Assembly: GCA_037976565.1 (NCBI GenBank)
Contig: CP137684.1
Location: 17,728,339 to 17,792,338 of the forward strand
Direction of reading: 5' to 3'
DNA: 64,000 bases
DNA from: Mesocentrotus franciscanus
Taxonomy: Eukaryota; Echinodermata; Echinoidea; Camarodonta; Strongylocentrotidae
In this document: in pieces, positions 44,761 to 56,392 of the stretch
Numbering within the stretch: the stretch's first letter is position 1
Layout of the letters: each line of letters begins with the position of its first letter
Translations under genes and position numbers: made by a program
Notes under the pieces: generated by a model
Seen by the model: only the letters and a program-made list of their open reading frames with translations
What the model was told of the DNA's origin: nothing
The model's database searches: none

Positions 44761-46055
44761 AGTATGTTTAAGTGTGCATGTTAACCATTGATATAACCAT
44801 GAAATTAGTTTTATCCCAACATTACATCCCACAAAAGAGAAGAAAATCTATGTATGCACATCATAGCATTTGCGTGTTTGGCAGCCATATTAGATTTAAC
44901 CATTGTAACAGCCCAAAAGAGACCTCACATCAATGACAGAACATCATAATCAGATTTGCTGACCCTGAAACTCCCATATTTCGAAAAAAACTTTTACTTT
45001 TCTAGCTCTTTTTCCTATTAGACTACACTTGACCTTTAACTCAGATGGCGGCCATTTTGGATTTGACCAGTATGACCAGTATGACAGCCCCAATCGATGA
45101 AAGAACATGATAATCAGATTCTCTGACCCCGAGAACCCCATAAACTGTTATCATTCTAGCCCTTTTCCTTTTGGAACTACTATTGACCTGTAACTATCAG
45201 ATGGCGTCCATTTTGGATTTGACCAATATGACCAGTATGGCAGCCCCATGGAGACCTCAGATCGATAAAAGAACATCATAACCAGATTCTCTGACCCCGA
45301 AAACCCCATAAATATATAAACTTTTATCATACTAGCCCATTTCCTTTCGTAACTACACTTGACCTGTAACTCAGATGGCAGCCATTTTGGATTTGACCAA
45401 TCTGACCAATATGACAGCCCCAAGGAGACCTCAAATCGATGAAAGAACATGATAATCAGATTCTCTGACCCCGAAAACCCCATAAATGTATGAACTGTTA
45501 TCATTCTAGCCCTTTTCCTTTTGGAACTACTATTGACCTGTAACTATCAGATGGCGGCCATTTTGGATTTGACCAATATGACCAGTATGGCAGCCCCATG
45601 GAGACCTCAAATCGATGAAAGAATGTCATAATCAGATTCTCTGACCCCGAAAACCCCATAAATATATAAACTTTTATCATACTAGCCCATTTCCTTTCGT
45701 AACTACACTTGACCTGTAACTCAGATGGCGGCCATTTTGGATTTGACCAATCTGACCAGTATGACAGCCCCAAGGAGACCTCAAATCGATGAAAGAACAT
45801 TATAATCAGATTCTCTGACCCCCAAAACCCCATAAATATATAAACTATTATCATACTAGCCCTTTTCCTTTTGGAACTACGCTTGACCTTTAACTCAGAT
45901 GGCGGCCATTTTGGATTTGCCCAATATGGCGGTCCCAGAGGGCGCCCTTCTTGGCGCCCGGCAGAAATCGTAATAGTATGGTATAAGCTACCTCTGGGCC
46001 AAATTTGGTGCTTTTAGAAGAATCTGCACCAAAATATCCCTAACAGCCCCCACTA

Positions 46056-46895
46056 ATACAGAATATGGCTTCTCTAGTACCACTTTGAGGTCCGAAACCA
46101 AACTGTTTCTTTCCTACTTCATTGTCAATTTGAAATTTTATTTTGTCGAGAATGATCTTTAAGAGCAACTTGGTTACATGGCTCATAAGGCTACTTGTCC
46201 GGAAATCTTCACATACACTTGCCTTAGGCTTCTTTGGAATTGTCACAAATATCGACTTTTTCAGATCTTCAGGAATATGACCTGTATTGTATATCATTTG
46301 GCAAATACTAGTCAAATGTTCAATCCCAAATTCTTTTAAGGCCACAAGTTCATCCCGTGTAATCCCATCCGGGCCTTCAGATTAAGAAGCTCCCAGTGAA
46401 TGCAGAGCATGTTTAACTGCTGGTTCGAGTATACTTGGACCCTCGTTGTCAGTGATTGGAAGTTATTGACCTCTGTCATCATCAAATAGGTCTTGGATAT
46501 ATTCTTCCCATCTTTGTTTAATATCTTCCTTTTCAAAGAGGGAAGATGTTCCATCTTTGTTCTTGATACATCCGCTTGCTGCCTTGTTTTTCTTCTTTTT
46601 AAAATGCTTGATTTCTCAGTGCATTTCATTTGTTTGGTTTGTCTTGGAGAAATGCTCTATTGTAACAAATTTTTGAGTTAGCCATTCTTCTTTTGCTTTG
46701 TTACATTCATTATCAATTACCTTATTGATGTCTCTGTATGATTTGGAGTTTCTGACTTGCTTTTGCCTCTCCTGCATCAAGTTCAGAAACTTTTCTGTCA
46801 TCCGTGGTTGTTTTGCTGGTTTCTTTTAGTTGGTAGTGTCTTATTTCCATGCTGAATGCTTTTGTCCAAGCATTTCCATTCCACTTCTAGTTTCT
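46056..46895 (-). mobile_element. RTE/CFDP2-like LINE, 5' part
   Basis: Minus-strand frames: QKQVRNSKSYRDINKVIDNE (46801 frame), LKRRKTRQQADVSRTK (near 46595), then GIEHLTSICQMIYNTGHIPE, LKKSIFVTIPKKP, KKQFGFGPQSGTREAIFC ending at the foldback junction (46056). Removing the foldback and one ATA restores the coding frame across the junction into 40808 and down, which shows the LINE was there first. 5' truncated at about 46895, before the endonuclease. Confidence 0.88.
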
Positions 46896-47104
46896 TAACC
46901 AATAGACAGATTAACACTATATAGGTTTAATCAATAACAAGGAATCAGATTTCCCATAGGGTTGTACGCAAACTATTGACATTCCTCTCCCAGAGAAATA
47001 ACGTGCAAAATTAGGCATTCTATTACGTTGTTTGTGATTGTATATGTTATGACAGTGGAAGAGGTGATCAAATCATATGTAAGAACAGAACCAAAAATAA
47101 ATTT

Positions 47105-47190
47105 TTAAAAATGACCCACGGGAATCAAAGCTTAGAGCCTGGGTCGATTGAATGGGAGGCAAGCGCTTTAACCAATGGACCAAAATATTT
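47105..47190 (-). repeat. tRNA-like SINE head
   Basis: On the minus strand GGTCCATTGGTTAAAGCGC (A-box-like) and TTTGATTCCCGTGGG (decayed B-box) lie at tRNA spacing with a CCTCCCATT anticodon-arm-like part between. Too decayed for a tRNA gene. Confidence 0.5.
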
Positions 47191-47534
47191 CTCATAGACT
47201 TAACAAGCAAAGCTGACAAACGGCCTTAGCATAGTCGCGATTTCAACATTCAATTGAAAATTTCGACATGTTCCCATCGTCTGATCAAAAAACCAAAACT
47301 CGGTTTTTATAGCCCATAGTCTCAGCTATAACATACCCAAATTTGGGAGAAAATAGAGCACAAATAAGCTAGATAGTGCTCAAAGATTAATGTCATGTAG
47401 ATTCATGATGTGAACGAAATTCACCGTCCATAGACATAACACGCAAATTAAGAAAATTCTGACATGTCATCTTCAAATGAAATTTTCACCATGATAACGT
47501 CATCAAAATGAAAAATGATGTGCACTAATCTTGT

Positions 47535-47780
47535 AGAGAATTGTCTTAACTACATCATATCGAAATTTAAAGAAAATTGATCAATATTGAGAGAGATACG
47601 ATCAATTTTCCATAAATATGCTGACGTCATAATATGCAAATTCGTTTTTTGAGTTCCAAGGCCATTATGATGATGTCACGATATATATAATGGCCAAATG
47701 AGACCAGAAATCATATCTCCGACTCATGATCTAATCAAATATGAAAAAAATTGAAGGTCCCGTGCATCCCAAAGAGCTAT
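47535..47780 (+). repeat. Internal direct repeat, copy 2
   Basis: Counterpart of 39060-39310. A further weak copy of the start (ACATACCCAAATTTGGGAGA) near 47330 suggests a tandem unit of roughly 230 bp in the parent element. Confidence 0.8.
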
Positions 47781-48458
47781 AATGGATTTTGTATAGGCAT
47801 GTTTTTGCCCATATATGCTATGTATTACAAGAGCTCGCGCGCACGGACATGTTTCTTGAACGGACGCTCATTCCGTTATTAATGGTCATAAAAGGATAAA
47901 CATGGTATCAAATTGTTCAGAAAAAATGAGGAACATCATGTCAAAAATAAACTAGGAGGAATTATTTTTCGTTCGGCCGTCACGAACGAAAACGCGCGAA
48001 AATTCGCGTTTTCGCGTTTTTTTGCGAAATGCTTAAAATGACCTGAAACGTATGCAAAATGAATTTGAGACGATTTTGAGCATTTTTAAATTTGCGCGCG
48101 CACTGACGCGCGGACGTACGCGCGCGCGCGCGTTTATTGACCTGAAATTGACCGGACGGATATTGACCTTGATCATGGTAAATATGAATGAGAAATGACT
48201 TTCTGTTATGAAGTTATGATCGTTTGTGATTTTCAGAAAATATCACAAAATGGCGCCTGGATGACGTCACGATGACTCCATGACCTTGAGAAGGTTACTG
48301 GAACTTGATATTATAGGGCCTGATGACTGACAGAAATTCGAAGGAAATTGACCATGTCGATTTCGAGTAAACGTTTACACAAAAAAGTGTACGGAAGAAA
48401 TAATAAAGAAAGAAAATTCTGACGAAATCAATAGGTAGTCTGTCGTTGACAGACCACC

Positions 48459-49070
48459 TAATAAGAACTGTTCCCTTTGTGGAAGAGAAGAAGAAGATAT
48501 GGTGCACTTGTTTACTCCTGTAACGTGACCAAATTTATTTGGAGTCGTTTGACTGACTGTAGAATAAAAGCGTCTTTAATATATGTTTTGTTAGGTTTCA
48601 TTGAGAAACGAAATGATGCTTTAAACTGTATAATAATTTAGACTAAAAAACAATTATATTTTTCTCGAATACATAAGTCTATACCGTCCTTCCAGACAAT
48701 AAAACAATATATCAGGATTAGTTACACAAATTAAAGGCAAGTTAGTATACTTGCTAACAAAACTGACAAATTCGATAAAAAAATTGATACAAATTGAGAG
48801 GATTTTGATCGTTTAGTATTATTATATTGAATTTCCCACATCAATTTCAGTCATGATGTTGCATTGTTGTTTTCTTTATTTTTTTGTATATCTATATTAT
48901 GTATATACAGTATTATTATTTTCAATATGCTGCGGTTTCAGTAATCGCTTATTATGGTTGATATTCGTTTAATATGTATATCTTATTCTGAAGTATTATA
49001 TGATATTTATTTGTACATGTATTCAAATATGTACTTCAGAGATTGATTTTCAATAAAATGGTCTGTCGGA
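48459..49070 (+). mobile_element. L1-Tx1-like LINE, right part (zinc finger and 3' end)
   Basis: Reads NKNCSLCGREEEDMVHLFYS (48462 on), then TKFIWSRLTDCRIKASLIYV, LLGFIEKRNDALNCIII and YFSRIHKSIPSFQTIKQYI: the CxxC…H…C finger and C-terminal helices of Tx1/L1 LINEs. It continues in frame from 39002 once the insertion is taken out. The 3' end is about 49070. Confidence 0.85.
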
Positions 49071-49099
49071 GGGTCCAAAAATGGAGAAGAAAAAAATTA

Positions 49100-52000
49100 A
49101 TATTGCTCTTAGTAGCATTTCCATTATCATTATTATTACAATAAATATCATCATTATTATCATCATTATAATTACCGATGTTCTGTTGAACCTTAGGTAA
49201 ATATTCGGTGATCGGTTCGGCCCATTTTCCTCTTCCCAGACATTCCGTCACGTATACATACCCGCATTTTCTCGCCAGAAAATTGAAAAACTTCTTAACT
49301 TTAATCAAGTTTGTTATTATATCCTATGGAGAAGAATATGAAACCACTCCTTTAAAAAAAAGGGTGTTAATTGGTTTCATTTTTCCCAAAAGTGTTCAGA
49401 TGATCGGCTCTTGGCAGAAGATCGGGTTGGATGAGGGTCTTGTGATGGGCGACAACTTGGTGTCGCTTCCCTGTTGTTTCTTTCATTTAGGTCAAGTCCG
49501 GATACGGTTTAGAAATACATTTAGAGTTTACAGTTGGTTGAACCTCTCTTTAAAAAGAGGAAAACAAAAAAAGAGAAAAAAAGAATAGGCCTAATTTGGT
49601 TTATGTAGGCGTATAAAGCCTAGTTTATATTATGCAGCAGTAATACTAGGCGGTTTTTTTTAATGACGCCGTAACGTGTAATACACTTCATATTTAGCGT
49701 CTTGTTTTCATTTTGTACACAAGAGGCCAATTGTATGCATTTCGGCATTTTAAACGATGAAAGCTTCTGTAAATATGACAAATAAGCCAGTTAATCATCG
49801 GACATATAACCCCAACAATTGACCAACTATCACATCTTCGAAAGTATGTCTGTTCTTGAAGACAGTTTTTCAAAGTGAAATTTTATTTAAGGGGGAACTT
49901 AAAGGTAAAGACCAGTTCTGGTCATGCGATTGCATTGTGAAAGAAACGTTGTGGAATCGATCAGAAAAGGTTGATCATCTAGCATATAAGTATTGGTGTG
50001 TACGGCAAGGTTCTGGAATCATCAAAATGATAAGAAATTTGGCCCAGTCTTGGTAAAGTTACAAGCACTGTACACAGAAAGATGTATATGGGACTACGCG
50101 ACACGTGCGCGATATCTATCCGGTCCAAATAGATATAATAATTTACCAAATTTATCAATTAGTAGGCGGCTTCCCGGCAAAATTTGTATCATCAAGTATT
50201 TAGTCAAAACATATTCTTTCACATGATTGGTAATAAGAGCTTCCATTTCATTTGTTGAGAGGGGGCGTTTCCAAAACTGGTCTTTACCTTTAAACTCGTG
50301 GGTGTATGGGTGTGGTCGGATGGTAGTCCCCTGAGTTATTGTCCTAGATATGTTTTTTTCCCCCAACAATGCCAGCAATCAGCACTGGGCACCTCTGATA
50401 TATACTGCCATCTATAGTTGGTAGTGATATATGATCAAAGGCAAGCAATATATTGTAGGCCTGTCTAATATGCTGGTAGATCCGTTGTAAAAATACACTC
50501 AGAATGATAGATTCCTATATTGTATTTTAAAACCCCCTTTTTGAATAAATGGCCGAGAAAGTAGGAAAAGGGTATACATTTGCAAGGTTATTTGCATAAA
50601 AGGGACATTAGGCAAGTTCGGTGTTATAGTTATGATGTATCTTCTCAAGTCAAGACCTTTGTATTACAAATTTCATACGTAGGAGTATACATTTTAGACT
50701 TTCAGTGTTTTACAGTAGCAAAATACCCGTAATTAAGCCTTCACATTCATACAACTATTAAAACAAATTCGTTAACGGTATAGGTCAAAGTAATTTCAAT
50801 CATTTTTAATTTTTCTTTGAAATTCTATAGATTGAATCGCACTAGAAATTGATATTTTTCCTAAGTAGATTTCACAGCCAGAAACGGTTGAAAATAATTC
50901 ACCTTACTCAAGCAGGCGCCCTTGTCTTTTAAAGGCACGTTATTCCCCTTTTTCGATATAAAAACATAGAATCCAAAATCAACTTACAATTGCGTAAAGT
51001 GCCATCACCGGTACAAAATGTTTCAGAAGCAGACGTCCGAAATCTTAGAGCTTGCACTGTATCCAAGGAACAATAACAAATTTGGTCGCGTGCGCTGAGA
51101 TACTTCTAAGGGCAAATAATGACGATGACGCATTTATGCTGGCTCATTCGTAAGATTATAAAAGTAAATATGTTGACCTTATTTCGTTACTCAGGGTACA
51201 TACTGACGAGGACGCGTTTATGCCGGTTTATTAACTAAGATTTTAAAATTAAAAATGTTAACATTATTTCTTTACTCCCCCTCCCCAACCGACAAAGGGG
51301 GCTGTCCATTCTTTGACTTTAACCATTATATTTTAATTGAAAATGACAAAAACATGATCGCTTAAATTGTCAAAGAATCAATCTATGGCAATTTCAATAG
51401 CCTTATCGATCACATGACTTGTGCAAACATTACAATATGATGTTACGTAATCCGACCACGATTTCCATTGGATTTTGAATTGCACCACAGTTGATTTTCG
51501 AACGTAGTTGTGATCGTGTTAATGTATATTTTGAAATAAAACGACAAGATGCAAAAAGTATTTCAAACTAAAAGTCAAATTGAGTTAAAACTGCCCTCGA
51601 GTTGATTTTTCGAAATGAATGATTTCAAACAAAAAGTAACATGGCGTTCCGCTCAGTCATTCTGCACGATCATAATAACTCCTTAAAGACACTTTATCCG
51701 TCAAATTATCCAAGGTAAAGAGGAAAACCTGAAATAACAACTGAGTTCCTACAATTACCATGATAAACATTAGTACGATCATGTAATATTCCTTTCATAA
51801 TTATACACACTGGTAGCGCTCACACTGTACCCCTGCGTGGTTCCCAAGTATTACCCCTACTTTCGCTAAGCTTCCATTCAAAAGAATCAAAACCACCCCT
51901 AGGTCAAGAGAGACACTTGGAGATAAAATGCCTTTCTGAGGAAATTACCTCCCAGAACCTGACCGTGAATGGACCACTTTTCACTACTGTCACTGATCTA

Positions 52001-52990
52001 CAACTATCATGACAAAATTTATTATTTTCTATGTGTTCTGGTCTATGTTAGGCCACTTATAGAACGTAATCAATTCATGTTGATGTGATAATTAGCCCTA
52101 ATGTTCCGAACGTTTGCACAGACGTTTCATAATTCGATCTCTATAATCAACACTTTGTTGACGTCACTCTTTGAGGTCATAGCAGGCCGACGTGAAATGT
52201 TTGTTTGACCTTTGATATGACATCACAAAAATATCAACACCCATATTGATCGCATTATAAATAAATGAGCTCTTTTTTGTCGGTTTTTCTCTATCAGTCT
52301 CTCTCTCTCTCTTCTGTGTCTCTGTTTGTCTGTTTATCTGTCTCCCCCCCCCCCTTCTCTCCCGTCAGTCAGACCTCGACACACACTCACTCGCACATGC
52401 ATATATATATATGGTTACCTTTACTGTGATTCCATATTGAAATCTATACTCTAAACACTCAATATTTGAAAGGACCCAGGGGTGACAACTTTATCGGAAT
52501 GCCTGTAGCTTGGCACTTTAAACTTGTTTGGGCCGACCTTAATAATTTAGATCCTGCACGTCGAAAGACTATAAAACAACCTACCATTTAGAAAATGTTT
52601 TCCCTACTCAACAGTTTTAAATGTCGATTTGAAGATAATTATGAGTTTTGGTCAGGCAACTGCATTGTAAAAGAAACTGTCGAGAAGTTTTTTTTTTAAA
52701 GTTTGAACAAAAAAATAATGAATTAAAATGAGATGAAATTCAAAGTAATCTCGCTAACGGTAGCTAAGAATATCCCCAATATCACTGACCTCGCTCGAAG
52801 TATTTTAATCCATGGATGTAGGTTGATGAATGGTGCAAGGTGGTTATTGAAACCTTAGTAAAGCTCGCCTGGGATGGAGACACGGCGGTGATGGCCAATG
52901 ACTTCCGATCACAATTTCATCCATCTCTCTTGGAAGGACCAGCGATCCGTTTTCGCGTTGTGGAGGGGCGGGGAGGTGGGGGGGCGGGGT
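49100..52990 (+). repeat. Duplication copy B (pair with 31676-38110)
   Basis: Direct, collinear copy of A. It begins right after the L1-Tx1 3' end and ends in G-rich sequence. It lacks the LINE and the two extra blocks of A, and carries the TTAA MITE. Because B is shorter and has the empty sites, it is the better picture of the ancestral unit. Confidence 0.88.
49903..50289. mobile_element. TTAA-flanked MITE, copy 2
   Basis: 387 bp, ends AGGTAAAGACCAG and CTGGTCTTTACCT are perfect 13-bp inverted repeats, flanked by TTAA (49899-49902, 50290-50293). Duplication copy A shows the empty site with one TTAA (34107-34110 region, GAACTTAAACTCGTGGG). The left end is itself a hairpin, GACCAGTTCTGGTC. 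ORFs here are not genes. Confidence 0.95.
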
Positions 52991-53190
52991 TTATAACTAA
53001 AGTCCTTACTTTACCTTAGATCTCAGGTCGTTACGTGTTCCTGCTTGGTCCGGGGAGGACATCGATCCGCTTTGTGGAGGGGCGGGAGGAGGTGGGGGAA
53101 GGCGGGGTTTATAACTAAAGTCCTTACCTTACCTTAGATCATTCTCATGTCGTTACGTGTTCTTGCTTGGTTCCAGGAAGAACATCGATC
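52955..53190 (+). repeat. Tandem duplication of about 115 bp
   Basis: GGCGGGGTTTATAACTAAAG, then CCTTACxTTACCTTAGATC and CGTTACGTGTTC occur twice, each ending AACATCGATC-like/GACATCGATCCGC. G-rich start. Confidence 0.85.
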
Positions 53191-54220
53191 TGCAAATTTT
53201 CCTCTACTGTATTCTGTATTGGGCTTTTGATTTAGCTTGGTTCCATGTCCAAAGTTCAATATATATCTGTATTTTTATGTTATTTCATGTTGTTCTTCAT
53301 TTAGTCATTGTTGGCCTTCATGTCTTTCTTTCGTTTTTTCAGCCGATGATTTATAATAAAGTCTTATTTTTTCATGTGTAGTACAGAGCCAAGCCATATC
53401 ATTCCTCGTTTGCTTTTGATCTATGACTGAGGTCTTTCGTTTGTATGTACGTGTTTTGTAATAATTTGTTTACTCTAGAATATTGAAAAATAATGTTGTG
53501 GGACAATTATCTTCAAAATCCATGAATGATAAGTCAATTTAAGATAGCTTCCAAATGGCAAACATATGAAATGAATATATCCACAGCATTAATCTTTAAT
53601 TAAAATGTATAGCAAAAGCAGGTTGACTTTGGAAGATTTGTCCCTTGCCATTTGTACACTCTGCCACGCACTGTAAAATGAGGGTATTATATTCACTGTG
53701 CGTTCTATGCCGTTTTCCGACTATTTACCTGTACTCGGTTTTCCGAAGTTGTGTCTGACTGACTGTCGGAAATGCAGTATGTCTCTCACAACACAATCCC
53801 AAAAGAATGTCATAACAAAATCAACCTACTATTGGGCAATATTGCAAGCCATGTCTAATTATGTTTACCAAATCCTATTTCATCAGGGAAGCTGTCTTGA
53901 CAAAACCTTGTGTGTTCTTTTAACAGCTGTGGCCAATTTAGTCCTTTCATAATTTACATATGTAATGCTTATGTCATGCAAATGTATTTATGTATAAAAT
54001 CTCATGTGTTTAGTCAATGTATTTTTTACATTTCTTTTTCAAAGATGTAATCGAAGTTGAACAAAAATATGCGAACATGACAGTAAAATGTTACACAATC
54101 TGAATATGATTTCTATGGAAGTTAATGGAACTGCCCTTGAGTAGATTTCTCAAAAACATTTTCGATAGTCGTGTTGTAGTAGAATAAGCATGCGGGGGTT
54201 AAGTTGTTCGCTGGAGTAAC

Positions 54221-54261
<41 letters not shown>

Positions 54262-54650
54262 CTTTACTGTTTTACATTGTCTCATGTTTTGCATACTTAT
54301 TTCATATTCTAGGGTCGATGTTATGTCTTCCGACAAAATTGAAATTTGGCAGTGATAAAACCTACACCAGACCGACCAGAGCCTTTCATTTCATTTCATT
54401 TCATTTCATTTATTGGTTCAACCATTTTTTTAAAACAACATTCAGAAAATACAAACAATATTCAAAGGACATAGCCTTTGATTAAATGTTTTCTTTTCAT
54501 TTTTTAACCCGTCATATTGGCCTACCTCATCTCTACTCAATATCATATCGCAATCACTTCGAAAATACTAAAATATAACTTAAGACACTTAATCATTACA
54601 GGAAAGAGTGCTTTAAATTGGAATTCCGACGTTTTAGGCATAATTATCTT
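53191..54650. other. Gene-free stretch with microsatellites
   Basis: (TA)n at 54222-54260 and (TTTCA)n at 54386-54412. ORFs at 53157-53381, 53698-53952 and 54204-54485 show no family signature. Confidence 0.6.
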
Positions 54651-54965
54651 TTCAGCCGACCTAGCTCTCCCGACAAAAACTGTCGGTCGCCCAACTTTGG
54701 GTGACAGAGCCATCTAGCCTGCTTCTCTGGACCTAAGATGTGGAATAACCTTCCACAATATACTAGGACCGCTGAGTCTATGTTGACGTTCATGTCAGCC
54801 CTCAAAATTTTCCTGTCTTCATCCCAAGAATGATAATGCCATAAAAAGACTAGTGGAAAATAATCTAAATGTGTAACACTGACCAAGAACGTTAAATGTG
54901 TGAGACATTGCAGAGCAATGTCCATGAGCGTCCATCAGTGGCGGACACTGGCGCTCTACAAGAAG
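54651..54965 (+). mobile_element. LINE C-terminal fragment (CR1/Rex1-like)
   Basis: LALPTKTVGRPTLGDRA, then after a frameshift FSGPKMWNNLPQYTRTAESM and LTFMSALKIFL. This is the typical LINE C-terminus (LxLPxxxT…GDRAF…GPxxWNxLP…FxxxLKxxL). The 3' end TGGCGCTCTACAAGAAG follows near 54950. Confidence 0.8.
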
Positions 54966-55809
54966 CCATCACCATAATCTTTTCCGTCCCTTTCTCATTA
55001 CTAAAAAAATCATGTTATCTAATTCGACTTGATGGGGTAACTCATGCAAAACGAAAAACAAACTAAACCTTTATTGCGCGTACGTGAGATGGAGAGGATT
55101 ATGAAGATTCCAGCGAACGATGTGTGAAAGATTCGATGAACATTGGACATGTTTGATAATATTTAGATTCAAACATGTACAAATGGGGTAATAACAACGT
55201 CCCACGCCATTGCAAGTGTTGATTAGATTTCAACCGCATGTATTTCGTTTCATATTTGGAATCTCATAACCGGGTCTATTTTATCCTGCCATGTTTTGGC
55301 TTTAGACCTTACGACTGCCACGATTGTCTATTCGAGTGATGGTTGGAGTGAAATAGAGAAATAATTTTATTGTATTGTATTTATTAAAACACTTCATTCA
55401 CATGGTACGACGTGAATATTTTGTTTGACAATCCATAGACTAATTACAAATATGGAAAAAAACTATTCAAAAGATACATATATATAACTGTACAAATTTG
55501 TATTGATACAAACTTCAAATTATACTAAATATTTAGAAAACGACAAATGGTAATTCATACAAAATCGTTTGTGTTTATAATTTACCTGCTTGTGTATTGT
55601 ATTAATTATGGCAAATGGTTTGTTGGTAAATCTGATAGCAGCAATTGTAAACGGAAATTACAAAGTAACTTATTTTGGGGTTACAGTTCGAATGGTCAGC
55701 AACTAATTCTCCGATTGTTGCTATAGTGATGCATAGTGACGTATACCATCTCCTTGCCCGGATCTCACATCTAAATCGAGTTGAGTACAATATTAGCCAT
55801 GTGGGGGTA
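54966..55809. other. Gene-free stretch
   Basis: AT-rich, no coding or RNA signature seen. Confidence 0.5.
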
Positions 55810-55811
55810 AA

Positions 55812-55916
55812 AACGGAACATGCATGTTTGTTCGGAAAGGATTTACACAATATTGGGTAATATTACCCAATATTGGGTTAGATTTTATCCAACAAACATG
55901 CATGTTCTCTTTTTTT
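55812..55916. repeat. Palindrome with CCAATATTGGGTAATATTACCC centre
   Basis: Outer arms GGAACATGCATGTTTGTTCGG / CCAACAAACATGCATGTTC (each read as its inner part) enclose a perfect central palindrome ACAATATTGGGTAATATTACC…. It is followed by TTTTACCCAACCCTTTCTAAG, a MITE-like end. Confidence 0.78.
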
Positions 55917-56062
55917 GCCCAACATAGTTAAGATTTTACCCAACCCTTTCTAAGAGTGTACAAATTTTATGTATGCACTTTAGGTATTGTGCAATAGATC
56001 TGGAGACCCGAGAATTACCGTTATGTTTATAGGGAATTTTTTTTTCTTCTACACATCTAAAT

Positions 56063-56392
56063 GACGGTTCTAGGACACCTACCCCCTGGACAACCACCCC
56101 CGGATAACCACCCTCTAGGACAACTTCCCCCTAGGACAACTACCCTCTAGGGCAACCGCCCTCTAGGACGACTACCCCCTAGGACAACTACCCCCGGACA
56201 ACTACCCCCAGACAACTACCCCTAGGTCAACTACCCGCTAGGACAACTTTCCACGGACAACTACCCCAGACAACTACCCCAAACAACTAACTCCTACGAC
56301 AACCATCCTCTAGGACAACTACCCCCGGACAACTATCCTAGACAACCATCCTCTTGGACAACTACCCCCCGGAAAACCATCCTCAATGACAG
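56063..56392 (+). repeat. Minisatellite, unit about GGACAACTACCCCCTA
   Basis: About 20 degenerate 12-18-bp units built on GGACAACTACCCC with variable CTA/CCCGG spacers. The strand is strongly C-rich. Confidence 0.93.

Larger units (their letters stand above)
40812..46055. mobile_element. Foldback element, 5244 bp, arms over 1 kb
   Basis: Ends TAGTGGGGGCTGTTAGGG and CCCTAACAGCCCCCACTA, flanked by ATA on both sides (40809-40811, 46056-46058). Each arm (40812-41880; 44880-46055) starts with about 140 bp of unique sequence (GGCGCCAAGAAGGGCGCCC) followed by five to six tandem units of about 175 bp with AAATCCAAAATGGCCGCCAT and GGTCAGAGAATCTGATTATG; the two arms are inverted. The loop (41880-44880) carries decayed gypsy sequence and a tandem repeat. 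No transposase recognised. ORFs in the arms (45151-45854) are repeat artefacts. Confidence 0.9.
39003..48458. mobile_element. 9456-bp insertion with Helitron-like ends
   Basis: Splits the L1-Tx1 LINE. Left end TCGTCATGAGGACGAATTAGG then GTGGTCTGTC; right end GTAGTCTGTCGTTGACAGACC then ACC(TAA), a hairpin right before the junction. Sub-terminal TTAGGTGGTCTGTC is inverted at the right as GACAGACCACCTAA. TAAT stands at both sides (38999-39002, 48459-48462); alternatively the end is CTAA with insertion at A|T as in Helitrons. Own sequence seems limited to 39003-39690 and 46896-48458; the rest is secondary insertions. No Rep/helicase seen. Confidence 0.65.
46896..48458. other. Remaining right part of the Helitron-like insertion
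   Basis: Contains the tRNA-like block at 47105-47190, direct repeat copy 2 (47535-47780), and a CG-rich part (47990-48135) with CGAAAACGCGCGAAAATTCG and (CG)n steps. No coding region. Confidence 0.55.

Noticed and set aside
45151..45854. Two 117-codon minus ORFs with repeated GFSGSENL-type units
   Set aside because: Periodic repeats of the 175-bp foldback arm unit; no start context or conserved domain.
50094..50378. 94-codon ORF at 50094-50378
   Set aside because: Lies mostly inside the TTAA MITE and crosses its end into flanking DNA.
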